A DNA stretch of 17,460 bases from Thalassiosira profunda (taxonomy: Eukaryota > Bacillariophyta > Thalassiosirophyceae > Thalassiosirales > Thalassiosiraceae). Below, piece by piece: positions 1-8,202 of this stretch. Under the pieces are notes generated by a model that worked only from the letters and a program-made list of their open reading frames with translations, was not told where the DNA came from and searched no databases. The first letter of the stretch is position 1; every line of letters begins with the position of its first letter. A program made the translations under genes and the position numbers. Where the stretch lies: positions 1 to 17,460 of the forward strand of contig JALLAP010000860.1 of NCBI GenBank assembly GCA_036939355.1. Reading direction: 5' to 3'.

Positions 1-3000
1 GCAGCCTCTGCATTGTTGCTCTTTGCGCTCACGTAGACACCGATTTGACCCTCTGTGCGGAGAGACCGAACATCATCGTCCACCTGCTTGTCGTTGGGAT
101 TTGTCTCTTGCACAGCAAGTCCATCGCCTCCGTCTTCATCAGTGTCACGTGCCCACGTTCGATTCCCCACTCGGACGATGCACGAATCTCCTTGCTCGCC
201 AATTCCGTTAACGGTGCACTGAACTCCTTGGCCCGGGACCACCTGAAAGTCGGTTGTCGCGATTTTCTCTGCTGATGCGCCCTCTTCTCCGAACTTGCCA
301 AGATTCGTGATGTCGTGGCCCCAAATTTCCTTTCCAGAGTTCACGATTGCATGTCCCAAGGGATGCTCGCTTCTCGTTTCTGCGCAGCACGCGAGCCACA
401 GTGCAATGTCACTCTGCTTTATTGAGGGCGGCAAGCTCTGAAGTATTCTTTTCAGTGACCCAGGAGCCGAGTCATCTTCTCCCTTTACAAGTTGGCTCGC
501 ATACTCGATCCTGCTCCCAACCACTGCTCGCCCCGTCGTCAGCGTACCTGTCTTGTCGACTGACGACGCCATCAGTACCGAGTGGAATGAGTGAGAGATG
601 AACCAAACCCAATTCGGTGCCACGGCAGGAAGTCACTCACACACTACCGTCTTCACGTGGTGTGCCATTTCAAGCACCGCCCCGCCCTTGATCAACAGCC
701 CGTTCATAGCCCCGACGCCAGTTCCGACCATGACAGCGGTTGGCGTCGCAAGGCCCAACGCGCTGGAGAGATGACAGTGGATAAGAAAAGATGTCAGCTC
801 ATCCACCTTTACAATTGAGATCGCCAGCGGCTGCAGAACTCACCAAGGACAGGCAACCACGACGACCGATATGGCCGACATGAGAGCCGTCACACATCGC
901 TCTTCCTTTGTCCCTGAATCCTTGTCTAACAGTAACACCCAGCAGACAAACGTGAGCATGGCAAGCATCATCACGCAGGGCGCAAATATCGATGCAATGC
1001 GATCTGCCTGCGCCTGAATTGGCGCCCTGTTCCCTTGCGCTTCGTCGACCAGCCTCACTATTCTTGACAATACCGTCTCGGATCCAGTAGCAGTGACTTT
1101 GATGAGGATGACGGAGAGTTGGTTCACGCTGGCGCCATACACGGCATCGCCAGGGCGCTTGGCGACGGGAAAGGGCTCTCCCGAGAAGGCACTCTCGTCA
1201 ATGTATGCGCAACCGCTGTCAATCATCGCCGTGCTTTTGTCCAGCCCATCATCGCCGCCATGGGTTGATTGGATTATTCCTCTGCCCTCTCTCGCCAAGA
1301 GGATGCCATCGGTGGGTATCCTCCCTCCAGGCAGCACAAGGAGGTAATCTCCAATCGCGACCTCAGAGATGTCCTTCTCTTCTGTCGCAACCGAGCTCAA
1401 GTCCACCCTGGCAAACACTGCAATAATTGCCTCATTTTCGTCATCCACGTCTAATGTTGCATCGGCTGCGCTCAACTCCTCCAAAACGTCCTGGGAAAGC
1501 ACGGCCCTCGTCGCCGAAACCGGTTGCAATTCCATCAAAGTCTGTAGAGCCCCGGCTGTCTTTCCCCTTGCATACGCCTCCAGGTACTTTCCCAGCGTCA
1601 CAAACGTGATCAGCATCGCCCCCGTCTCGAACGAGGGCGCGAGCTTCATCGCCGACGAATCGACATCGCCGTGGATCCGGGCAACTATCTGGAGCAGGAA
1701 GACGATGACCGAGTAGAGGTACGCTGACGAGGTTCCCATGGCCACTAAAAAATCCATGCCCATCGTGCACCCGTGCACCAATCCGCGGTAGGCGCTGACG
1801 TAAAATCGCTTGCCCACGCCAAACTGCACGGGGGTGGCCAAGAAGAGCATCACCCAATCCTTCGGCGTGGGCGGGAGGGGACCGCCGGGATCTGTCTTAA
1901 TTGAGTGGTGCATGGTGGAGAAGTGCAGCGCCGCCAGCGGGACGGTGAACGCCAGCGCGGTCAGGAGCGAGCATTTCCACTCGCGGAGCTCGGCTTGCCG
2001 GCTCCGTTCCATGCGGGCCGCGCTATCGATCAACGAGGTGCCCTCAGCATTGCCATTTGTTTGGGACCCGTTTGCCAATTGCACGTTCAGCACCTCGCAG
2101 GCGTAGCCTCCCCGGCTCACAACTTGGGCGCATTCCTCGGCCAGACTGCGAAACTCCCTCATTGCATACTCCTCGTCCTCATCGCTCAGCGGAGAAGCAG
2201 AAAGGGAGGAAAAGACCACCCTCGCCGTGTTCGTGGGGAGGCTCACGGCCGCATGCAAAACGCTCGGTTGTCCGTTGGACTCGTCTCCCCCCACCGAGAG
2301 GNTTCGTGGGGAGGCTCACGGCCGCATGCAAAACGCTCGGTTGTCCGTTGGACTCGTCTCCCCCCACCGAGAGGAGAAATCTTTCGACGCTGCCGGTGCA
2401 TACGGCGCAGCTCATGCCGCTCACGTGGAAGGTGGCAGTGGCCCCCTTGTTTGTCTCTCCCTCCAAAACGGGTTCCGCGAATGTCTCTTCCGCCGGTGCC
2501 GCAGGCACACTCCTCAGCTTGCGATCGTCCGCCTCTTCCCTTTCCCTCCCCGCACTCTTCCGGTGCATCCTCGCCTCCTCCTCCGTCTCCAGCCATGCGG
2601 CATCGAATCCCACGCATTCGACCTCGTCGATTGTAATTTCCGCCACCTTCTCCGCCAACTCCTCCCGCACTTCGTCCGATGAGAGGTCGTTCAGGATCCC
2701 TTCTTCATTTGGGTCTTCCAGATCAGCCCCCGAATCGTGCTCCAGCAGCATCAAATCCTCGCGCTCTGTAATTTCCCACTCGACCGTCATACTTGCGTAG
2801 GAGGTGGCAAAGTCAGCCTCGGCCTCGACCACCCGCACTTCCACCTCGTGATTTGCAGCCGAATTATGGTGCACCAGCCTCTCGTGCAGCAGCTGTCGTG
2901 CCTCGGTCACGTCCGCGTTCAACAGCGCCTGCCGGACGGTCGAACCGCAATTTTTCTGGCACATCATGCCCTCAACCGAAAGGTGCACCCTGATACGATT

Positions 3001-3096
3001 GGGCGGGGCGCCGGGCATGGTTTTGGTTGCCCCGGGCGTCGAGCCTTCGGCAGGGGCACCTGTGGAGAGGAAGGGGTTGGGGGGTGGACCGTCCAT
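1..3096 (-). CDS. copA-like: P1B-type copper-transporting ATPase (partial at 3' end, three exons)
   Basis: Copper-exporting heavy-metal P-type ATPase, expected in a Golgi, plasma or plastid membrane. Exons read on the minus strand: 3096-844, 762-641, 559-1. After collapsing the duplicated join at 2230-2374 they give about 953 residues. Visible parts: a first metal-binding domain with MMCQKNC (C46, C50; CxxxC spacing), an acidic linker, a second domain with GMSCAVC (C230, C233), six membrane segments, actuator loop DESAFSGEP, the CPC metal-site motif (C727 split by intron 1), phosphorylation motif DKTGT (D769), and nucleotide-domain motif SEHPL (H833). The GDGxND hinge and last two membrane segments lie beyond base 1. 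The start at 3096 gives an N-terminus just ahead of the first domain; the open frame extends to 3612, but that part is Arg/Ser-rich and looks like untranslated DNA. CPC and the two domains identify a Cu(I) pump with high confidence. The target membrane is not clear. Confidence 0.93.
560..640 (-). other. Copper ATPase intron 2 (81 bp)
   Basis: Donor GTGT|GTGAGTG and acceptor GTCGTCAG|TCGAC on the minus strand. Joining the exons gives [14 protein letters not shown], the exact catalytic signature of P-type ATPases. The intron splits the Phe codon just before the phosphorylated Asp. Confidence 0.93.
763..843 (-). other. Copper ATPase intron 1 (81 bp)
   Basis: On the minus strand the donor is TTG|GTGAGTT and the acceptor CTCTCCAG|CGCG. 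Without splicing the frame stops right after the Trp that replaces the second Cys of CPC. Splicing restores TGC and continues into [15 protein letters not shown], the conserved sequence after CPC. Confidence 0.93.
2230..2374. repeat. Assembly join: 72-bp direct duplication around a single N
   Basis: Bases 2230-2301 and 2303-2374 are identical 72-bp copies separated by one N at 2302. The duplicate lies in the copper ATPase, just after the second metal-binding domain. The upstream and downstream open frames are offset by one base; removing one copy plus the N (73 bp) puts them in the same frame. This is what results when two overlapping contig ends are butted together without merging. A real tandem duplication would not need the N. 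Confidence 0.93.
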
Positions 3097-3745
3097 ATTG
3101 CAAATAATGTTGTCTGTTGCAATTATTGCAATTTTGCCGCTTGCTCGCCTTCTCCTCGCAGCAAATGGTCCTACCGTCAACAGAGAGCACCGCCGTCGCC
3201 GCGACAACCAACAAGGCCGACGGGGGAGCGGGCCGGCTACGAAAGCAGCCCGGGCAAGTGAACTGTTGGAGAGCAAGTCAGAGTGACGGACGCACGCCAC
3301 AGAGTCGGAAGCTGAAAGCGGGCAAAAAATCGGCGGGGGCGAACGCGGGGGGCTTCTCCCCGGCGGCTGGCCGCGGCGCTCGTTGCAAATACAGACGACG
3401 GTGGCCGAAAACCCCGCATCATCATTCTTTCCTTGCTCGCAGCAGAGAGGCCGGCGCCGGCGTTCGCGACAAGTTCGCTGCGCATTCTCAGCATTGGAGA
3501 GGCGCGACGAGCGAAGCCGGCAGCTGGAGGCGGAAGCAAGAGAGCGAGAGGGTGAGCCCCCGCGAAATCGTTCGACTGTCGAGCAGAATAATGGCAGGAG
3601 CCCGCGGATCACACCACGTGGGGTCGCCGCCGTGCAAAGGGCTCTTTCGGCACAAACTAACTGGGTTCGAACTGAACGCTCACAAGATAGGTATGCTCAT
3701 AATTCAGACTCGGAGCATCAATCAACTCAGCTACCCAACATCAAG
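3097..3745. promoter_or_regulatory. Divergent intergenic region between copper ATPase and cysteine-rich protein
   Basis: 649 bp between two head-to-head start codons, so it should hold both promoters and 5' leaders. Near the ATPase start there are three TTGCAAT-type copies: one abutting the ATG at 3097-3105, and two in near tandem at 3117-3123 and 3125-3132. The rest is GC-rich. Open frames cross it on both strands (minus up to 3612, plus from 3383), but their translations are Arg/Ser/Pro-rich and resemble no protein I know. No clear TATA box is visible. Confidence 0.5.
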
Positions 3746-4594
3746 ATGAAAACCGCCCTCCTCCTCTCCTCCGTCGCATCGGCATCCGCCCTCCGCGGCA
3801 AGTCCACCCAGGTTTCGTCGAAGGGCGTCGAGGTCGAGATTGCCCCGCCGGACGCCGCGTGCTTCCAAAAGGCCCTCACGGAAGGGATCTGCGGCGAGGT
3901 ACAGTCGTCGAGTGGAGGCAAATGCATGTGGTGCCAGACCGCGCATGAATCCGGCATCTGCGTCTCGGAGAACAACGCCAAGGACGTGGTCGAGGCCCTG
4001 GGTCAGCCGTGTCCTAACTACTCCGACGCGTTCGTGGCCGACGAAGCCCCCAAGAAAGAGGTGACATCCGGCCCCTCACCTCCGGATTTCAACTGCTTCA
4101 GCGCCGCGTGGTACAGCGACAAGGCCACTGCCACCTGCGGGGAATCCAAGGCAACCGACGGCACCCCGTGCGTGTGGTGCCCTCTCTCCGCTGGCATGCC
4201 CGTGAAGAGCGCGCTTGGCGCCTGCCTCTCCCGCGAGGAGGCCGTGTTGGCCGACGGGAAGCTCGGCCTCGATTGTCCCGCGGAGATTCGCGCCGAGCGC
4301 GAGGTGGCGAAGGAGATTGCGGAGAGGGAGGTGAAGGATGGTGTGCCGGACGTCAACTGCTTCAAGGCCGCGTGGGTGGCCGAGAATGCCGAAGACGCGT
4401 GCGGGGAGAGCAAGGACCAGAACGGAAACGCGTGCGTGTGGTGCGCGACGGACGGGGACGTGGCCGGGGCGTGCTTGAGCAAGGACGAGGCCGGAATGGC
4501 CGACGGGCAGTTCGGGCTGAAGTGCCCGAGTGGAAACGTGGGCGGCAGTGCACCATCGTTTGATCAGTGGCTCGAATCAGTTGCTACCGTCTAG
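3746..4594 (+). CDS. Secreted protein with three six-cysteine CxWC repeats
   Basis: 282 residues. The N-terminus MKTALLLSSVASASALRG is a good signal peptide, probably cleaved after ASA. Then come three tandem units beginning near C39, C117 and C205. Each follows the pattern C-F-x2-A ... C-G-E ... C-x-W-C ... G-x-C ... C-P, with six cysteines, suggesting three disulfides per unit. Units 2 and 3 are very similar (NCF.AAW, CGESK, CVWC, GACLS, EEA or DEA, LGL or FGL then CP). Unit 1 is more diverged and has CMWC. An Ala/Glu-rich stretch links units 2 and 3. The frame is open back to 3383, but the start at 3746 places the signal peptide correctly. No catalytic motif is visible. I do not recognise a named family; a secreted or cell-wall/vacuolar binding protein is an inference. 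Confidence 0.85.
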   Translation: MKTALLLSSVASASALRGKSTQVSSKGVEVEIAPPDAACFQKALTEGICGEVQSSSGGKCMWCQTAHESGICVSENNAKDVVEALGQPCPNYSDAFVADEAPKKEVTSGPSPPDFNCFSAAWYSDKATATCGESKATDGTPCVWCPLSAGMPVKSALGACLSREEAVLADGKLGLDCPAEIRAEREVAKEIAEREVKDGVPDVNCFKAAWVAENAEDACGESKDQNGNACVWCATDGDVAGACLSKDEAGMADGQFGLKCPSGNVGGSAPSFDQWLESVATV

Positions 4595-4972
4595 AGAGGT
4601 TGAGCGAATCTTGTACAGAGGTGTTAGTCTGCGAAAAGAGATCTGAAGCAAGCGATACATCCCATGCAATAGATGTTAGGGTGATATTCGCTAAGCATGT
4701 TGAACTTGTTTTCCTGGGCTATCTAGAGCTGGAGCGGAAATCGGAATTGACGATTTCCTCGTATCAAGTATCAACGATGTGTGTGCCTGCAGGGCGAGGT
4801 CGCAGGGGGGGGATGAGGGAGGTCAGTAGAATTGCATTGCTATACGAAGTCTGGATTCACTTCCCTGTATTAAATATCTGTTCACTGTTTATGTACAAGA
4901 ACCTCCCCCCTCCTCTCTTTTCTATCTTCCTCTCGCCAATCTATTGTAGTCTCCGCTAGCATTTCTCTTCGA
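4595..4972. other. Convergent 3' intergenic region
   Basis: 378 bp between the stop codons of two converging genes. It is richer in A and T than its surroundings and should contain both 3' untranslated ends. A short G run near 4806 and pyrimidine tracts at 4904-4935 stand out. I see no gene, RNA or repeat in it. Confidence 0.5.
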
Positions 4973-6334
4973 TCACTCAAAGTAGCAGTACTCCGCCTCG
5001 TCGCCGTGCCAGATGCAGCTGAACTCGTCCGCCTTGCCCTCGCTCCGCTCGTCCCAGAAGTTGTCGCAGGTCACCTCCAGGCACCGCGCCACGTAATCCG
5101 TCTGGTCCTTCACGTTGGCGTCCAATCCCGGCGCCTCCAAGCCCACACCGGCGGTCAAGGCGGCCCCTCCGCTCTCCTTCAGCATTTTCAACGTCAGTTC
5201 CGGACTCGGACGGCCAAAGAAGATCTGATGTTCGAGGGGCACCCACGCGAACGAGAAGTAGTCCCCGCCGCCGATGACCACCAGCTGTCCCTCCATGAAC
5301 TGGTGGTTGATGAACCCCGGCTCGGCCGCGTGGCCCTGCCCGGGGAACCGAGGCAACCGCTTCGTCCCCCACTTCTTCGCCGAGCTTTCGGAGAGGTCGA
5401 TGGGCGCCAGGCTCGATTGGCCGGGCATCTCGTCGAGATTGGGGGAGAGGTCGGCCGTGAAGGAGATTTCGCCGCGGGGGATGTTCTTGTCGCCGGTGAC
5501 CTTGTATGCGATGAGCTGGTCGCCTGAGTAGGTGACGTTGATCATTTCGAAGCCGTGGGAGCCGTATCTGTTGTGACGAGCAGAGATTGGCATTTGTTAG
5601 AACGGTATATTTCACAGAGCATTTGCCAGAACAAAACATGTGCACGAGATGTGCATCAAATTCGACAGCAAAGCATCCACTCACTTTCCCACCCACAATC
5701 CCTCCAAGTTGAACTGCGGCAGCATCTTCTTCGCCCGCAAGCTCTCCTCCATGTACCTCCGGCTCTCCTCCTCTCGCCCCATCCGCTCGGCGCCCCGGGC
5801 CGCCCCGGACGTCACCTTGTACACGTGCTCCGGATCCTTCGCCTGCGCCCTCCGCAGCATGCCCCGGATGGCCACGACGGCGCCGTCGCTCACGCCCACC
5901 TCCGCGGCCGCTTCCAAATCTCGCTCGAGCTGGGCGATCTCGTCGCGGAGGGCCCAGTAGTCGTCCGATCCGGAGGGGGTGTAGACGCTGTTCGAGCGGG
6001 CCTCGGACTCGAGCCGCGTGCGCCGCGCGGGCGAGGAGCGCAGCGGCTCGAGGCCGTGGAATTCCGACGACCGCGGCTCGTTGTTGTGGTCTGCGCCGTC
6101 GTCGGATGCCGCGCTGGGAGAGAGGGGCGGGAGGTCTAGGCCGCCGTCGAGCTGTGCTTCCTGCGACGCCAGCGAGGGCCGTTGGGGATACTTTTGTTCC
6201 TCGCCGTCGTCTCCCCAGTAAAGCGCGGTGGAGTAGCTTTGTCTTGCGGCGCCGTTGAGCGTGGTGGTGAAGGCCACTGTCGTCGACGAGACGAGGAGGG
6301 AGGCGAGGGCCGCCGACTTGGCGAGGGAGGGCAT
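4973..6334 (-). CDS. Plastid-targeted EXECUTER-like protein (two exons)
   Basis: Exons 6334-5685 and 5567-4973 join to 414 residues. The N-terminus has a hydrophobic signal segment ending SSTTVAF, an ASAFAP-like plastid leader junction, followed by a Thr/Ser/Arg-rich transit stretch. A low-complexity region comes next, then a charged helical part (ALRDEIAQLERDLEAAAEVG and GREEESRRYMEESLRAKK) that resembles a UVR-type helix pair. The second exon holds a conserved beta-rich domain: LEGLWVGKYGSHGFEMI, then KVTGDKNIPRGEISF, then a GQGHAAEPGF segment. The same order of motifs occurs in the C-terminal domain of plant EXECUTER proteins, which relay plastid singlet-oxygen signals, and in some F-box proteins. 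No F-box is visible here. The start at 6334 is chosen because it opens the signal peptide; an in-frame ATG at 6418 is upstream. The domain is fairly secure. A singlet-oxygen role is inference. Confidence 0.82.
5568..5684 (-). other. Intron of EXECUTER-like gene (117 bp)
   Basis: Donor GGGAAA|GTGAGTGG and acceptor TCACAACAG|ATACGG on the minus strand. Joining gives WVGKYGSHGFE in one frame, reconnecting the conserved GLWxGxYGxHG motif. Unspliced, the frame stops immediately at the TGA inside the donor. Confidence 0.92.
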
Positions 6335-7115
6335 CGTTGTACACGTGATATGAACGGACCGAATGGGGCCACCGACGAATAATTGCAATTCGATGCGATA
6401 GTCGACCCAGCAATGCAAATTTATGAGGAGCCCCGACGAGGCATGAACGACCTACGAAGTGCCGCCGATGCCGCCGATGAATGTCAACAACGTGCCTGAC
6501 GTTGGGGGGTTGGAGGGAGTTTTTTGTTCTTTGGCGGAGGGCGACGTTGGCGCTTCATGATTTGGGATGTCATTCCTCGGGCCAGGTGGTGGGTTCCGCG
6601 ACCCGCGTTTGCGACCACGTCACCCTTGGAAAGCGCTTTATGGAGTTGGTTGATTCTCAGAAGATGGTGTCTGAAAGGGCATGTCAAATGTTGTGACATT
6701 TTTGACCTATCCACGTACGTAGGAATGCGTATGCCATTTGGCGCTAAACTTACTCAGCTTTTCAGAATTCTTTCGCGGCCGGCGCGGCGACGCAACCTCA
6801 CCCCGCTGTCACGACAACGTGTCGGTGGATTGTGGCGCGGCAGCTGCTGCCTACGCCGGCCTTGCTTCCATTCTGTTTCATAATCATGATACAAATAGTT
6901 TTAGAATAGCTCTAACTTACTTTAGTCAGGATGGACTTTTGGCGGGGCGAAAGGTGGACGAAGATCGCAACTTTCTTCTGAGCGGCAGTTCAGGGTTAGT
7001 GCAGCTACTACTGCGTAGGCAGGATTGATCGCGCTGCCTCCAACGCAGAGCTGCCGCCAACGCGATCCGGATGTGTTCATAATTTTCGTAGCAGTGCACC
7101 ATACATTGGTACATC
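6335..7115. promoter_or_regulatory. Divergent intergenic region, EXECUTER-like gene and fibrillin gene
   Basis: 781 bp between two head-to-head starts, both for predicted plastid proteins, so it should carry both promoters. A perfect palindrome AATTGCAATT sits at 6381-6390, 47 bp upstream of the minus-strand ATG. CACGTACGTAGG near 6712-6723 contains a TACGTA palindrome. The centre turns AT-rich around 6880-6930. A strong hairpin lies at 7011-7048 in the likely fibrillin leader. No protein-like open frame was found. Confidence 0.5.
7011..7048 (+). other. Predicted stem-loop upstream of fibrillin gene
   Basis: CTGCGTAGGCAG (7011-7022) pairs with CTGCCT (7034-7039) and ACGCAG (7043-7048), leaving a 3-nt bulge and an 11-nt loop: twelve base pairs in all. 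It ends 67 bp before the fibrillin ATG and may lie in the 5' leader. The right arm is also part of an imperfect 17-bp direct repeat (CTGCCTCCAACGC / CTGCCGCCAACGC). Confidence 0.4.
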
Positions 7116-8120
7116 ATGAAAGCCATTGCATCTCTCTTTGCGCTGCTGGCCTGCACTCATGCCTTCGTCTCCCCAGCTCCTCGACGGATGTCTGCGATCT
7201 CCCCGCTTATGTCCTCCCTCTCGAGCGAGCCCGACGTCGGCAAACACAACAAATACAACAATGTTATCTACGCTTCGGACGACACGGTGCAGCTGTTGCG
7301 GGGCGAGCTGAAGTCTCGCCTCCTCAAGGCGGCCGACGAGTTCCAGACGATGAAGGCGCAGGAGAGCGCCATCACCCGCAAGGCTGAGGTGGTCGATGGT
7401 GGGCCGGTGCATGGCCAGAAGAAGGAGCGAGGATACGTGGCACGCCTGCTGCACAAGATTGTACACAAGATTTCGAGGGCCAAGACGAACACCGCCACAA
7501 ACGAGAAGAACCTCACGGAATCGCCTGGTATCCTCTCCTCTGCCGCCTTTCGCCAGATGAAGCTCGAGGTTGGAGCGGCGGGCGAGCAGGTGATCGAGCT
7601 GGCGGAACAGCTATCGCTGCTGAATCCAACATCCGCTCCTACCCTGGGCTTCAAGGAGTATGGAGGAGCGCCGTCGTCGGAATCGAAGCTGGCGGGCAAT
7701 TGGAAGCTGCGCTTTACCACCGCGGCCGATGCCTCGTTCTCGGAGAGTGAGAAGCGCGGCGCCGTCACGACGAGCCAAGTCATCGATGCGGAAAAGGGAA
7801 CGCTTACGAACGTCGTGGACTTTGAGAAGGGCAAGCTGAAGGGATTTCGAGTGATTGTCGAAGGAGAGCCAACCTCAGATCAGGACATCGACTTGGCGTT
7901 CAAGGCCGTCAAGATATTGAGAAAGTCCCGCTTCCCCAGGCTGTTTGGGCATGTTACCTTTCGACTGCCCAGTCGACTGATCCGGCGGCTCGCCTTGAAA
8001 AATAAAGGAGAGGGAGAGAGGAACAAGGTTCCGTCCCTGAAGCTGAGATATGTCGATGACGATCTTCGGATGCATACCTCCAACAGCGGCAACTGGTTCA
8101 TACAGACTCGATTGGACTAG
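7116..8120 (+). CDS. Plastid lipid-associated protein (PAP/fibrillin family)
   Basis: 334 residues, no intron. The N-terminus MKAIASLFALLACTHAFVSPAPRR is a textbook bipartite plastid leader for secondary-plastid algae: signal peptide, then HAF-VSP with Phe at +1, then an Arg/Ser-rich transit part. After a charged, alpha-helical region of about 100 residues comes the PAP/fibrillin core. It begins near residue 193 with LAGNWKLRFTTAAD (W196), continues with TSQVIDAEKGTLTNVVDFE, and ends with the typical C-terminal signature RYVDDDLRMHTSNSGNWFIQ. Fibrillins bind lipids at plastoglobules and thylakoids and help with quinone and lipid handling under light stress; which of those applies here is not readable from sequence. 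The gene faces away from the EXECUTER-like gene and its 3' end is only 82 bp from the next, convergent gene. Confidence 0.9.
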   Translation: MKAIASLFALLACTHAFVSPAPRRMSAISPLMSSLSSEPDVGKHNKYNNVIYASDDTVQLLRGELKSRLLKAADEFQTMKAQESAITRKAEVVDGGPVHGQKKERGYVARLLHKIVHKISRAKTNTATNEKNLTESPGILSSAAFRQMKLEVGAAGEQVIELAEQLSLLNPTSAPTLGFKEYGGAPSSESKLAGNWKLRFTTAADASFSESEKRGAVTTSQVIDAEKGTLTNVVDFEKGKLKGFRVIVEGEPTSDQDIDLAFKAVKILRKSRFPRLFGHVTFRLPSRLIRRLALKNKGEGERNKVPSLKLRYVDDDLRMHTSNSGNWFIQTRLD

Positions 8121-8202
8121 GCTGGTGCGCGCTGGATTTGATATGTGAATAGTATGAGTAGACGTAGGAAGAGAGTGTAATCAAGTTAGAGTTAATATTC
8201 TA

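Noticed and set aside
1905..2800. Plus-strand open frames of about 245 residues over the ATPase
   Set aside because: Antisense to conserved coding sequence, and they cross the artificial N join.
3097..3612. 172-residue N-terminal extension of the copper ATPase frame
   Set aside because: Arg/Ser/Cys-rich, no leader or domain, and the ATG at 3096 gives a normal start just before the first metal-binding domain.
3383..3745. 121-residue N-terminal extension of the cysteine-rich protein
   Set aside because: It would bury the signal peptide at 3746 and its translation is low-complexity, typical of a GC-rich leader.
4977..6413. Long 478-residue minus-strand open frame over the EXECUTER-like gene
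   Set aside because: Arg/Gly/Ala-rich shadow of the real frame; it ignores the intron and shows no domain.
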